From assembly GCA_959347315.1 (NCBI GenBank), contig OY365806.1, positions 53,311,862-53,375,861 on the forward strand: a stretch of DNA of 64,000 nt, in the 5' to 3' direction. The notes under the pieces are model-generated. The model was not told the origin of the DNA, made no database searches, and saw nothing but the letters and a program-made list of their open reading frames with translations. Origin of the DNA: Bimastos eiseni. Lineage: Eukaryota > Annelida > Clitellata > Crassiclitellata > Lumbricidae. Positions 11,575 to 23,790 of the stretch are shown here, piece by piece; within the stretch, counting starts at the first letter, position 1, and every line of letters starts with the position of its first letter. The position numbers and the translations under genes were made by a program.

Positions 11575-13043
11575 TTGAACATAACATAACTGGGTTTTAG
11601 GTGGTTCAGTAGCCTGAGGCCTGTGTGAGAACCACTCCTATAGCATACATCTCTGTATCCCAAAGTCCCTAGCCGGGCCTTGTTTATTGTCTCTTCACTC
11701 AGGTCGCTCCTTGCATTCACCACCCTGCTGCTGAAGAATCTTTGATGACTCCTTCTGATTTCTTATGGACTTTATATACCGTATATACTCGCATGTAAGT
11801 CGATTCGCATATAAGTCGAAGTTTAGTTTTTTGAAAAAAATAGCGTCCACAATCGACGACTTGCATATAGTCGAACCCGTAAACTCAAAACGAGTGATGA
11901 CGAAATTTAGTAGTGATTAGATAATTTTTGCTAATATACAAAATCTAATAAACTTATGTTTGAAAATCATAAAAAATAATATAAACAACCAATAAGTAAA
12001 TACAAATGGATGTCTTCCGTTCACTGCCTTCGGTTTGTGTACGAAATTTAGTAAGTAAGGGAGGCATCTCTTGCCTGGCAGCATTCGAATTTCCATGCAG
12101 TTCAGCATAATCAACAATTTTCAACTTGAAACCAGTTTTGTAGGAGGTTCACTTTTTCTTCAAATCGCTCATTGTGGAAAGTATCTGTAAGTATTCTACT
12201 GCACAAATCTCAAAACATAAGTTTTCTAATAGAATAATATAGGTATATAGTAAACTTATTTTAAAAAATAAGTTTTCGATTATAACTATGTGTAGTCAGT
12301 AATTTGTGGAAATGTGATTTATTGTGAAATAGGTGTCAAAGTCACCAGACAGCTAAGGGTTTAAGTTTTGAGTTTGTTTTCATAACGAGTGCATATTTGG
12401 TCGTCTGAAAATCTTCGGTCTATTTCGCGTCTCGCGTATAAGTCGAATACCGTTTTTGTCGTCCTCAAATAGCATTAAATTTCTCGACTTATACGCGAGT
12501 ATATACAGTATGTGTCCTCTTAAACCACCTCTGTCAGCCAGTTGGAAGAACTTCGATTGTGTTGTTATCACCTTGCTTGTTATGATCTTGTACATCTTGA
12601 TTAGATCTCCTCTTTTTCTTCTTCTGTCCACAATTCTTTAATCTCTCCTCATATGTCAATGTTCTGTATCATCTTTGTAGCTCTCCTCTGCATCTTTTCC
12701 AGCACCTCCTTGTCCTGTTTCGTGTATGGGCAACACACTTGCACGCAGTACTCCTAAGTGTGGTCTGAATGGTGATTTATATAGGCTTAGAATAATATTC
12801 TTGTTTCTGCTGACTATCGTTCTTCTTATTTCATCCCAGAACTTTATTTGCTTTGCTTGCTGCTTCAGTGCATTGTCTTGATGGTTTGGTGCTTTTATGA
12901 ATGATGACTCCCAGGTCTTTTTCCTCCTCTCTTACTCTTAACTTCCTGCCACCCATTTCGTACACAAGCCTTCATTCCTTCTCCCCACATGCATTACAGC
13001 ACATTTATTCATACTGAACAGTATATTCAAATCCTCCAACCAG
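11575..13043 (-). mobile_element. LINE 3' fragment, split by a TIR element
   Basis: The minus-strand protein trace reads LEDLNILFSMNKCAVMHVG near 13030, RRKRGDLIKMYKIITSK near 12620 and, after the inserted element at 11779-12508, FFSSRVVNARSDLSEETINK near 11750. This is the C-terminal tail of a non-LTR reverse transcriptase (CR1/RTE-type 'RRxRGDLIxxYKI ... FFxxRVVNxWNxLP'). Many stops show it is dead. The two halves are collinear across the insertion. Confidence 0.75.
11779..12508. mobile_element. TA-flanked TIR element, copy 1 (730 bp)
   Basis: Ends CCGTATATACTCGCATGTAA and, in reverse complement, CTGTATATACTCGCGTATAA, continuing as AGTCGA on both sides. TA dinucleotides flank it (11777-11778 and 12509-12510). 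A second copy at 60572-62139 shares the whole length. No transposase frame. TA target and long inverted ends fit a Tc1/mariner-superfamily MITE, though the family is not certain. Confidence 0.8.
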
Positions 13044-13200
13044 GGCCGGATTAAGACATAAGCCAACTAAGCCACGGCTTAGGGCCCCAGGCTGAGGAGG
13101 GGTCTCGCACCCCAAAACAATAAACAAGGAGTCAGGACAGATAGAAAGAATAAAAACAACTGCAGTCGCATATTTTATTTTGAAAGTTGTGTGCTATCTT
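13043..13200 (+). mobile_element. hAT-like terminal fragment
   Basis: CAGGGCCGGATTAAGACATA followed by GCCAACTAAGCCACGGCTTA and GGGCCCC is a familiar hAT terminus pattern. The element begins exactly where the LINE fragment ends. The other terminus was not found, so the right limit is approximate. Confidence 0.55.
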
Positions 13201-13442
13201 TGGGATTTGTACTAAATTAATTGTGCTGAACACTCTCTCCTGGCATAACAATCATAATGTTATCTGCTTGTTGTGAGAATCTTATGGAAAATAAATGAAA
13301 AATTGCATCATATCAGTTGTGTTTTAGGTAAAGTATTATAAAAAATGAGATGAAAAAATATATTATAATTAAAATTATTTTTAGACTGCAGCATGTTTTA
13401 TAAAAAAAAGATTTATATTTTCAAAATTCAAGTGTTAGTTTA

Positions 13443-14110
13443 TTGGATAGAGCAGGAAGAGATGCCAGTCAGAATATAAACATAGGAAAGACAAAAACAC
13501 TGGTGCTTGGGAAAAATTACATAGAAAAGGAAATTACAATTGGAGAAGAAGTAACTGAAAATGTTAAAGAGTTCATATACTTGAGGAGCCTCATGACTTC
13601 TGACAAAAACTGCACGACAGACACAAAGAGAAGAATTAATAAAGCAAAAGGAGTGATGGCAGGCGTTAAATATCATATGGAAAAGCAAGACAATAAGATA
13701 CAATACCAAACTGAGGACATTGAAAACAAGTGTATTTAGTACAGCAATATATGCCTGTGAGACCTGGGTGATATAGAAAACAGATATAAGAATGATACTA
13801 ATCATTGAAATGCACTGTTATAGCAGGATATTGCAACTGAACAGGACACAAAGAGTAACAAACATTGAAGTAAGAAGATTAAACATCAAAGACAATATGA
13901 TGAAAGCCATACTGAAAAGAAATCGGGACTATTTGGGCACATTTGCAGAATGGATAATAAGAAAAAAATAAAGAGTATAATGATGACAGGAATAATGGAG
14001 GGAATGGGAAGAAGAGAATGACTGGATAACATAGAAGACTGGTGTGGGACCGATATACACAACTTATTACAGCTAACCCTGGACAGAGGAGCATGGAGAA
14101 CCAGTGCAGT
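13443..14110 (+). mobile_element. LINE reverse-transcriptase C-terminal fragment
   Basis: Reads NINIGKTKTLVLGKNYIEKE, then ITIGEEVTENVKEFIYLRSL, and after frameshifts YACETWV, RVTNIEVRRLNIKDNM-type and FGHICRMDNKKK motifs. This is the tail of the 'endonuclease-reverse transcriptase' class (EFxYLGSxxTxDxxCxxEIxRRIxxAK ... LxVxxRRLxIxxxxxxxILxRxLxxFGHxxRM). Broken by several indels. A second scrap of this class lies at 50740-50950. Confidence 0.8.
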
Positions 14111-14115
14111 GGACA

Positions 14116-14945
14116 CCTACGGGCTGAAACTCGAGAATCCTGGATTAAACATCAAATCAGCCAACGACACCTCTTCCGGGAGAATCGTGCCGAATTCATA
14201 CATAGATGTCTTGGTGATGCGCAGGGAAGCAGAAACACCTGGAACATCTTGAATTCTCTCCTCCACACATCTACTCCAGACTGCTTAAATTCTTTCCTAG
14301 ATAAAGTAAACTGTGTTAGAGATAGTACTGTAAACTTTCCTCCTTCTGAAATACCAATACTACATTCTCACTATCAACCTTTGACCCTGTCACTCTTGAC
14401 TACATTGCTGACCTACTGACTAAATCCACATCCAAACACTGCGAACTTGACCCTATATGACCTCATCTCTTTGCCATCATCACTGCATTCCTAATCAACC
14501 TTTCCCTTTCAACTGGCTTGCTTCCTGACTCTCAGAAGAGGGCAGTCATTTGCCTTTGTCTCAAGAAGAGTGGCCTTGACTCCACTCTCTCTGCTAACTA
14601 TAGACCTATCTCTAATGTCTCCTTCCTGTCTAAGATGATAGAAAGAGTTATCCACACTCAGCTCTTCTCTTACCTCTCTGCAAACAACCTGCTTCCGCTT
14701 CTTCAGTCAGGATTCTGGCAATTCCATTCCACGGAAACAGCCGTCCTGAAAGTCTACAGTGACATGGTCCTTGCTGCAGACAAGGGATAGGTTACTGCTC
14801 TAATACTTCTAGACTTCTCTGCTGCTTTTGACTGTGTAAATCACTGCATCCTACTCGGAGTCCTGCAACATTCCTTTGGCATCTTTGGCACCATCCTCAA
14901 TTGGTTTCTCTCTAATCGCACTCAGTATGCCTACGAATGGTACTC
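14116..14945 (+). mobile_element. CR1/L2-like LINE fragment with RT N-terminal half
   Basis: The trace includes the linker QRHLFRENRAEFIHRCLGDA and the RT start NYRPISNVSFLSKMIERVIH, then QLFSYLSANNLLPLLQSGFW, HSTETAVLKVYSDMVLAADKG and, past a stop, LDFSAAFDCVNH. These are RT blocks 1 to 3 (NYRPIS, SGF...HSTETA, DFSAAFD). It stops near 14945 before the YADD block. Stops and one frameshift show decay. The start follows directly on the previous LINE fragment of a different class. Confidence 0.82.
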
Positions 14946-15897
14946 ACTGCCAGTCGCTGGCCAGATTTGCCACTACCATTTGGTTCGTACCCGGATTCGG
15001 CAAATAGTTCACCAAATACTCAGATTCGGCACTCGGTGGAAATTGTCTACTCGGTTATGCCCTAATTTTTAGCATGTAGATTGAAGACAGATATGTCTTG
15101 GGACTCATGTGTTTGGAGAGAGACTGCCCTACAAGATCAAAGCCACAGAGGATATTCTACATTCTTATAAGCAGAGCTTAGATTATAATTGTATATTGAG
15201 GCCACCCATTATGAAAAGTTCAGCATAAGACAGAACATAGAAAGGAGTGGTGTGGAGAACCCTCCCAAAGGGCAAAAAACTTAAAGAATGAGAAACCCTG
15301 GAATTTCTTGTAAGTTACATGTCACTTCTTAAGACAAATCATCACTCAGTGGCATGTAAAGAATGACATAATAATATAAATTTACAGGCTAAACATCAAT
15401 ACTTGAACCAGAGGCATGGTCAGTCACAAAGGGAAGGGTGAAAAGAAAGCTGAAGAAACAAACTAAGTAACCAATGAGAACACAAAATAGAAAGGTCTCA
15501 AATGCTGAGATTGCTGGGGCTGACCTAATAAGTAAAGGAACATTATTACAGAAGTGGGTGAGTTGAGCTAAAGCATGTTCACTGATGACCTTGCCAACAA
15601 AGGTTGATGCAGATCACTGGATTGTGAGAGACAAACAGTGTTGTGATATATAATTGTGGATCAGAGAAAGAGGTTGCCAAGCATGAAGTAATTGATAGGT
15701 AACTATATTAAAATCAATGCACCTTGGGATATGGAGCATTACACACCTCGAGACATGGAGCATTAAGCACAAAGCTAGCTAGCAGAGGTAGCTATACAAG
15801 GAAGATCTCATGAAAGGTTCATACCAGCATGCTCTGTTACAAAACAAAACAACATCATGTCATACAAACAACACCCGTGTGTGTGTGTATCTGCACC

Positions 15898-17690
15898 GGG
15901 GTTCAATGAAAAGTAAGCCAAACTGTTAAATTCATATATCTCTAATGCCTGACAATTTCCTTTTAGATTTTGTAGCAAAGTAGGCCTACTTCTAACATGA
16001 AGAGTCTTTAATATTTTTTCGAAGAAACTCTCAGTAGTATGATCTGATTATTTAATTAAAGAAGATGTTCAAAATGTCCTCCTTCTGCTTGCACGCAAGC
16101 CTGGAGATGCTGACGCAATTGGGAAACAGCATCGTCGATTATCGTCTGATCCAGACCATCCCAAACTTCCAACAAGCATTGCTTCCGATCGTTTAGATCA
16201 TGGATTACTGTCTGGTAGACTTGCCCTTGCATTACACTCCACACTTTGTAGTCGACAGGATTTAAATCTGGACTGTTCGGAGGCCATGATGTGGGAGAAA
16301 TGAAGTTTGGTGTCTCTCTTGTTAGCATTTAGATGGTGTTCCTGGCTCTGTGAACTGGGGCACTGTCCTGTTGAAAAAACAGCCTTCTGGGGCTAGATTT
16401 ATGATAACAGGTAAAAGATGTTGTGACAGCAGAATGTCGTGATAATAGATTATGTTAATTTTTACTCCCGGATCAATGAAGACCAAATGGGAACGACCAA
16501 GTGTCGAAACAGCAACGAACACCATAACAGACTTGCCGAAATGGGTACACTTATGCAACAGTCTGTTTGGTGTGTGACCTGCCTTTTTTAGTGCCATTCG
16601 TGACGTTCAGGCGATCATTCTGGGTGTTGCTTGGTCGTGCAATGGTGAACAACTTCGCATCAGCAAAGAAGATCAAGTCAACCATATGACGAGGATATTT
16701 TCTCAACAGTTGTCTTCCATCCGTTCCTGTGCTTGTGTCTTCTTAAGGAACTTGAGTTGAAGGTCATTATGGATTATTCGAATAACACTGGACCGATGAA
16801 TTCCGGTTTCTCTGGATATTTGACGTGTTTTTCTATGAGTATTCGGAACAGCTGTACCGATTAATCCGCCGGCCGATTAATCGGGCCGATTATAGAGATA
16901 TCGGCAATATTGGATATCGGCAAGATAATCGGCGCCGATATTAAAAATTATTTTTTCATTTAATACTATTATTTTCAGTCTAAAAAAGCAAAATGACGAC
17001 ATCCTTCACTGGGTGAAGGATGGCATTTCGTTCCGTTCCCATATCGTGTCGTCGAGCCAGTGGCTTCTTCAGACCAGTGTGCTAGTATAGAACGTGGGAA
17101 CTTGTCAACACACAACACGTGCAGTGTGAGTCGTAGTGCCTGCTTAAAGGCCAAGGAACGGCTGGCCAATTCAAGCCAAGGAACGGCTGGCCAATCCAAC
17201 AGAGAAACCAATGAATGTACATTGTGGAGGTATACTGAATGAATACATGCTAACTGCCAATCATATCTCCTCAACATATGTCAGGCGCCTGAGAGGCTGC
17301 GACTAGATGGGTGGCTGTGAATAGGACAGCCGTGCCTTTAATTACCCTGGGCACAGTTCGACGGCGGGCGGTGTGTCACTGTCTAATCTGTATAGCCTGC
17401 CTAGGATTAGTCCCCAACTACATGCATACGTCTCCTATGGAGAAGTGTTTGCTTGTATCACAACAATAGGCAGTAGCAGTAGGTCTATCTTTTGGAATCG
17501 GACATCTTGGGAAACACAATGAAATAATCGGCAAAATAATCGACTTAATAATCGGCAAAATAATCAGCTAAATAATCGGGTATCGGCAAATGAATAATCG
17601 GCAATAATATTGGCATAATTGGCAAGAAGTGATATCGGTACAGCTCTAGTATTCGTTAGTCAAAGTTTGGCTAATTTTTATTGAACCATA
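15898..17690 (-). mobile_element. Mariner-like transposon relic, split by a hAT-like element
   Basis: Inverted ends: GGTTCAATGAAAAGTAAGCC (left) and GGTTCAATAAAAATTAGCC (right, reverse complement). Minus-strand transposase traces: HRKTRQISRETGIHRSSVIR (helix-turn-helix part, about 16850-16740), KSVMVFVAVSTLGRSHLVFI (about 16530) and, after a frameshift at about 16340, WPPNSPDLNPVDYKVWSVM with the third catalytic Asp (about 16280). The N-terminal part before the HTH is shortened. The element at 16847-17648 interrupts it. Without that insertion the copy is only about 1 kb and inactive. Confidence 0.88.
16847..17648. mobile_element. hAT-like non-autonomous element in mariner, 802 bp
   Basis: Begins AACAGCTGTACCGATTAATC and ends GATATCGGTACAGCTCTA. 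The shared inverted terminus is CAGCTGTACCGAT / ATCGGTACAGCT. The flanks carry GTATTCGG (16839-16846) and GTATTCGT (17649-17656), a 7/8 target duplication, and the mariner sequence is continuous across it. Both subterminal parts are filled with repeated AATCGGCAAAATAATCGGC-type motifs. The frames at 16975-17277 and 17060-17242 are inside and spurious. Confidence 0.88.
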
Positions 17691-17863
17691 GTGTACATAT
17701 TAATGACGCTTTAATAACGAACCTAAACACTCAACTTCACACCAGGACAAAAGATTTCAGCATCAATGGCAGTGTCTTTAATTCATTCAATTGCAGCCAT
17801 CAGTAGCCTTTTAAATTCAAACAATGACTAGAAGGAAAAATCAGAGGGTGCAAACTGACTGAC

Positions 17864-18003
17864 CTGGTTCCTGGGTCACTCATGCTGTGTCCATGGTACC
17901 TGTAGGTAGCACACTCCAAAACAAGGGGACCTTTACCTGATCGCACAAACTCAGAGGCCCACCTTGTCCCTTCTCTCACAGCCAACACATTCATGCCATC
18001 AAC
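17864..18003 (-). CDS. PDHA: PDHA exon: phosphorylation loop, site 1
   Basis: This 140-base exon encodes [19 protein letters not shown], then [20 protein letters not shown] and SMSDPGT plus two bases of a Ser codon. The acceptor is CCTAG and the donor [18 protein letters not shown] is the regulatory loop of animal E1 alpha. The Ser in HGHSMSD is site 1, whose phosphorylation by pyruvate dehydrogenase kinase switches the enzyme off. It is conserved here. The exon ends in phase 2, so the codon of the site-2 serine (T-S-Y-R-T-R-E) is divided AG|C between this exon and the one at 10528-10636. A split mariner relic lies just downstream in the next intron. Confidence 0.95.
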
Positions 18004-18844
18004 CTAGGATAAATTTAAAATCAACATTAAACTCACCAGAAATTTTAAGCTGCAACTGTAACCCTGCATTTGTATACTTGCTAAAATCATGTTTTCTACA
18101 TGGCAATCAATCAGATATAACTACAATTGCAAAAGAATAATATCGCACATACAGCTAGATATGTGGTCGAAGTTGGGAATGAAGCCAATAAGGCTCAAAC
18201 TGATACACTTGAACATGAATTACAGGCCACGAAGACTTCTACAGAGATATTATGAAATTGGATTTGAATCAGCTAATAGAAGAGCATGGAAATTGCAAAA
18301 GATACAAAGGTCAACATCACTTTGACTGAACCCAAAAACTGGTGTTAAGAAGCCCATTTTGACAATTAATGTGCAAGAAAAAAACGGGTAAATTTACATT
18401 CAAACAACGAATTGAAATAGATTTCTCCTACAAACTTCTTAATCAAGTGTTAGTGTGGTGTCCGTTCAATTACGGTTCCAGCAGATCAAAGACTGGAACA
18501 GCATTTTTCAGCTGCTGTTATTACTGACACATTCGTCAAAAGGCATGACGCAGATCAGCTGCAAATACATTGCATTTCCTCACAAATGCGCAAGCCCAGT
18601 GCTTTTATGCAAATGAGCTTATAGTGCTGAGCACAGTTCCAGCATATTGTCTGCTAGCAGACGTTGGTTGGCGTCGGTATTTTCCTTGATGTTCATGGTG
18701 ATCTGTAGCAATGATATGAAGTCTACTTCTTTTATACCACATCCTTCAGATCTTGACCAAAGCCAATTTATACTCAACCCCACTTCGTAATTTTGCTTTA
18801 GACTAAGTGCTTGTAAACAAGCTGATTATTGCGACTATTGGTTG
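18004..18844. other. Intron stretch without recognised features
   Basis: The frame at 18089-18325 has no domain I recognise. The rest is plain AT-rich sequence with no repeat seen elsewhere in the window. Confidence 0.4.
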
Positions 18845-19290
18845 GTAAGGCTGTCAATGGGTACCCGCCCGAGGCTGACTACCCGGGGGTAATGAAATCG
18901 GTTTTCGGGTACCCAATATTCCGTAAAAATGAGCGATTTTACCCGAGCATATGCCAGAAATATTCATATTCCGTTGGTCATATTGGCAATGAAATCGATT
19001 CTCGGGTGCTCGACATTCCGTAAAAATGCGTGAATCCCTGCATTTCCTGGTTTTGACGTACCCAAAATTCCATAAAAATTTGCAATTCTACCCGAACATA
19101 TGCCAGAAATATTCCCTTGGTCATATTGGCTGACTGCCTGGGCAATGAAATCAATTCTTGGGTCCCCGAAATTCCGTAAAAATGTGCAATTCCCTACATT
19201 TCATGACAAAACATCCGCGCGGCCGGCTACCAGGCCGCGTGGATCGACGGGTACCCGTGTTGCGATTTCAACATTTTTTGACAGCCTTAC
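18845..19290. mobile_element. Short TIR element with internal direct repeats
   Basis: The ends GTAAGGCTGTCAA and TTGACAGCCTTAC are perfect 13-bp inverted repeats 446 bp apart. Inside, a unit with ATATGCCAGAAATATTC, TTGGTCATATTGGC and AATTCCGTAAAAATG occurs twice in direct orientation (about 18900-19025 and 19085-19190), and GGGTACCCG motifs lie at both ends. The target duplication is not clear. Probably a hAT-type MITE. Confidence 0.7.
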
Positions 19291-20189
19291 TTGTTGTGCA
19301 CTGTATCTACAGAGATTAAGACGACTTGAAAAGGCATACTTCAGTAGATTTCTCACTTATGTCAAATACTAATTATATGAGAATCCTTCAAACAATATTT
19401 CTAATTAAATGGAAGCTACAACAGAAATGATAATACACAGAAATTGGTTAAGCGCTACTGTATACAAGTCTCTGGATTAAATAACACTTTTAATAAAACC
19501 GAATAATTTATAAATCATTGTGATGGTTTAAATTTTAAACATTCATCTAGGAAATTTGCAAAATAACCAAGAAGTCAAACAAGCTGTCCTGGGAGTGTTT
19601 CTACAAAATGGTCATGTTCTGTTTAAGTCCAAACAGGGGCCTGTCACACACAATATTTTAAATTCTATTCTGTTCACAGTACTTTATATCACTCACAGCT
19701 CTAACTCATGCAATGCCAGTCCCAAAGTCTGGAGAAAGGAGGGGGTGTTGCTAATCAGCTTTGTTATGAAACAGTGTCATTACACAGAACTAACCTAAAG
19801 TTCATGATGACCATTTTGAGTGAAATAAACATAATAAATATTACTAATTCAAGTTAGAAGCCTATCATAATCAAAATGCATATGTGTAATTTTTGCTGAG
19901 AAGTAAATGCACCATAATATAATGTGCCTCTAGCAAAAATGCCTAATGGTCAATACAAAATGTGGTCAATACAATATCTCTACTCAAGCTCCCTGTCTAT
20001 TGATTTGCACCAAATATATCGTATCATATCACATCTAGTTAGTCATATAGCGCTTCTTACAACACCAGCTATTCAGAAGTGCTCACAGCATCGAGGAAAT
20101 AAGAAAGTCTTCAGGCAATGAAGGAATGAGGGTGAGAGCCTGATTAAAAACTTGCTACAGAGGCAGGTCATTCCACATAGAAGGGCCCA

Positions 20190-21190
20190 CAATGGCAAAG
20201 GCCCAGAGTTCAGTTATATATAGCACTTCTATATCTGCAGTGTTCTGCAAGATTCTGTTCATGGGCCCCTCTTGTCCATCCTCTACACTACCCCTCCTAG
20301 TTCGCTCATCAAATCATCCTCAGTTGACCATCACCTATATGCCGACAACACCCAGTTATTCATTTCTTTCTCTCCAACCAGCTTCTCCAACTCCATTGAT
20401 CATCTTCTTCATTTGGTCGCCCAAATCTCATCCTGGACGACCTCAGATCTCTTATGCCTGAATCCATTCAAAACCGAATTCATTCTGATTGGCCTTTGTG
20501 AGCAACTGCATGAAGAAAAATTCTGATCCCTCTATTTCCCGCAGCCTTTACACCCACTCGCAAATTCACTGCAAATTCTCCTGTCCGCAACTTAGGCAGA
20601 ATCTTTGACCAAAACCTTAGCTTCGCCGATCATATTACCCATCTATCTCGCTCTTGCTTCATGCACATCCGTGATCTTCGTAGACTCCGCCCCACACTTG
20701 ACTTCAAAACTGCATCCACAATCGCCACTTCAATAGTTCACGCAAAATTGGATTACTGCAACTCCCATTTCCTCAATATAGATAGCACCTAAATAAACCG
20801 TCCTCAAGCCATTCAGAATGCTCTTGCCCGTGCTGTCACCAAAACCATATTACTCCTGTCCTCAAGTCACTTCACTGGCTGAAAATACCTGAACGGATTG
20901 AATACAAGGTCATTTCACTCACCTACAACACACTCCAATCTTCACAGCCACCATATCTCCGTCAACTTTTCACAATTCAACCACATTGCTTAACTCGTTT
21001 TCCTCTTCCACCCTAACACTGCTTTGCCCTTCCGTCACCTCATCACTCAAATTTGCAAATCGTTCCATGTCTACTGCTGTTCCACGTCTTTGGAACAAAC
21101 TCCCTCCAGCACTAAGACAAATATCAGATTCATCGTACAAACTCACCAACGCCTCACCTCTTGCCATCTCATCACAGGTTTTCCACTGAA
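20190..21190 (+). mobile_element. CR1-like LINE 3' fragment (RT C-terminal half)
   Basis: Traces YADNTQLFISFSPTSFSNSI (20338-20400, the YADD box mutated to YADN), NLGRIFDQNLSFADHITHLS, CFMHIRDLRRLRPTLDFKTA, KLDYCN and the end block ITQICKSFHVYCC. Several frameshifts. It is a close relative of the LINE at 42672-44975 (same YADDTQLFISFSPTSFSN box). It abuts the opposite-strand LINE at about 21195, so the two fragments meet tail to tail. Confidence 0.82.
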
Positions 21191-21194
21191 AACT

Positions 21195-22590
21195 GATCAC
21201 ACCAACTGCAAGAGATGCTCTGAGAAGGACAGGGTGCTATCAAGGGTGACACCTAGATCACAGACACTGGATGCAAATGTGACATCAGGATATATTGACC
21301 TGAGAAGTGGGAGATTGAGTTTAAGGAGCTGCTGTTTTGTTCCAAAACAGATCCGTTGGGTCTTAGAGGAGTTTAGGTTAAGTCGGTGGAGATCTTGTGA
21401 CAGTGAGTAGATCGATCCAACAAGAAAGAGCTACTCAGCAGGAGGACCATGTACAAAGGTTTGGACATCGTCAGTGGCTAGGTGTTTTGTGAATAAAGAT
21501 TTAATGTCAGTTGTATAGTAGGATGGGGCCGAGGACTGAGCCCTGTGGAACGCCGAACTTGACTTCACGACTTCTGGGAACGATCTGAAAGATAAGATTT
21601 GAACCAGGCAATAGGGGGTCCACAAAGGCTGCAAGATAGTTCAAGATGCTGCAGTAAGATTGCTTGATTGACTATATCGAAGGCCGATGAAACATCGAAA
21701 GTGCCAGCAGTGATAAGTGCGACTTATTGATGGCTGAGTAGATGTCAGAGAGGAGAGACAAGAGGGCAGTTTTGGTGGAATGGTGACCTATGAAGCCAGA
21801 TTGGCTGGGGGTAGGAGCCCAGACTGTTCAAGATAAGGTAGAAGCTGAATTGAGACAAGTCTTTCAAGAGTTTCAGAGAAAAACGAAAGGTTAGAAATTG
21901 GTCGATAGTTTGGGTTTCTTAAGAGACGGGAAGACAGAAGCCCATTCTTGAGATGCAGATGCAGGGGGGTGATCCTCGGTAAGAGAAATGGGACAATGTC
22001 ATCTAAAAACGTTAATAATGATAAATGGAAGGAGCGGATCCAGTTCACAGGACTTCTGGTTTGAAGAACTGAGAACCTGACGAAGTTCATCCTCGGTGAT
22101 GAGGTGAAAGTCATCGAACTTGGATTCAACAATAGAGAAGTGAGGTGAGGTCAGAAGATGAAGCACGCAAACTTGCGATTTTCTCGATCACCATCTTGAG
22201 GAAATCGTCAGCAGAGAAGACGGGAGAGGCAGGGCAGCGGGAGGCATGACCCAGGAGCCCAAGATAGAAGACCATAGGTGTTTCGGGTTCTTTTCATTTC
22301 AAGCAACGAGATGCTCCCAAAACTCAGCCTCTTTGTGACGATAAAGACGATGTAGTGACCGCAGTTGAGTGACCCATGCCAGGCGGTCAAATATAGATAT
22401 CAGTTCAATGCAAGCACAACTGTAATGGTAACATTTGTGTAGCACAGTGGCAGATTGGCTAGAGCGGCTGGCCTGTAACGTGGAGAGTATGGGCTTGATA
22501 AATTTCTGTGTAGGAACTGTAAGCAAGCCTTTGCTATGCAACATCATCGCATCTGCTCTGTCTATGCATGTGCACTTCTGAAATTTCAAA
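21195..22590 (-). mobile_element. CR1-like LINE fragment
   Basis: Minus-strand traces from 5' to 3': RSLHRLYRHKEAEFWEHLVA (about 22380-22320), DDIVPFLLPRITPLH, NYRPISNLSFFSETLERLVS (about 21915-21860), QLLPYLEQSGLLPP, HHSTKTALLS, KFGVP-GSVLGP, then DVQTFVHGPP in place of the YADD region and VCDLGVTLDSTLSFSEHL at the 3' end (21270-21200). RT blocks are in order, but stops and frameshifts are frequent. It resembles the LINE at 58215-59900 (same NYRPI(S/A)NLSF ... LLPYLEQSGLLPP). Confidence 0.82.
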
Positions 22591-23559
22591 GGGCAATATC
22601 AAAATGCAGTCATATTTAATGCACTGTACTCACATGAATCTCTCTGAAGGTTCATTAGTTCACCATGGAGACCATGCATAACCTAGGGCAGGTATTTGTC
22701 ACTTGTCGACTTATTACTGCAGTGGGATACTTACAGATATATACCACAGTATCTGTATGTACCGGATCAGTGATCAGTTGTTTGCGGCCTGCCACTGATG
22801 AAAGCACATTATTGTGCATTCCAACACTGTTTATGATCTTTAGATTCTGCTCAGTGATTGCAATGCAACTAGCTGTGCACTTTTGCTTGAGTTTGGCTGT
22901 TTAAAATCGCATTGCATACAGCTTGGTAAGTAGTTCACAAAAGAAACGGATTGGATGATTTTCAATGTAAATAATTGCACTGTTAATTAGAGCAATAAAT
23001 GGTCTTTAAGTTTCCTATGGTTGCTAAGGAGTAATTTTGCTAAGGTGTGTGGCTGCTAAGGAGGTTCACTGACAGAAGATTGAGGCTGACCTTGATTTTT
23101 GTTGTTGCCAAAGAAGAAGACTGAGGCTGACCTGAGATATGGCTTGTTGTAAGGAAGATATTTGCTAAAGAGGCTGGCCTTAAAGATGTGAAATAGGATG
23201 GTTGTTAAGGAAGCTGGTTGCTAAGTGACTGGTTTCTAAGTGACTGGTTTCTAAGGAGGCTGTGGCTACTGGTGACAGTGTATGGCATGACAATACCTTT
23301 TAAAATGGCTAATATAAACATTACTTGCTGTCTTTAATTCTACACTAATAATGACATTTTACTCTATTTTTACAATAGTACATTTTCAGACCACCATACC
23401 TATATAGAACAAGCCTATACCTAGAAATTCTTGCCACCTATTTGTGCAGACTTCAATTCTAACTTAATTCGATGTAGACACTTTAGCTCTATCTTCAGTA
23501 TTTGATGAGATATCGTGTGAGTATCAACATGGTACTGTAGACCAACTGTGGTACATGAT

Positions 23560-23790
23560 AAATTTCACGTGCATGTCCCGGCCTCCGGCCTTTATATGCC
23601 AGGGTCTTCGATTCAAGTTATCTCTTGATATTACTTTCCTCACTCTTCGTGAAAGAGCGGCTGCTTTTCGGGGTTCTAGGTTTAAAAACCCCACGGCCAA
23701 TACCCCCTCTGCCCATAAAACCCTGGCCAATAAACCCCGGTCTGTAACCACCTAGATAAATCCCTTGTGCAAATATACCCCCCCTGCCTA
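23560..23790 (-). repeat. GGTTATTGGCC-type repeat cluster
   Basis: On the minus strand GGGGTTTATTGGCCAGGG, GGGGGTATTGGCCGTGGGG and similar units repeat irregularly. The same motif occurs on the plus strand at 24513-24610. The Gly-rich frame at 23618-23863 is a by-product of the repeat, not a gene. Confidence 0.55.
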
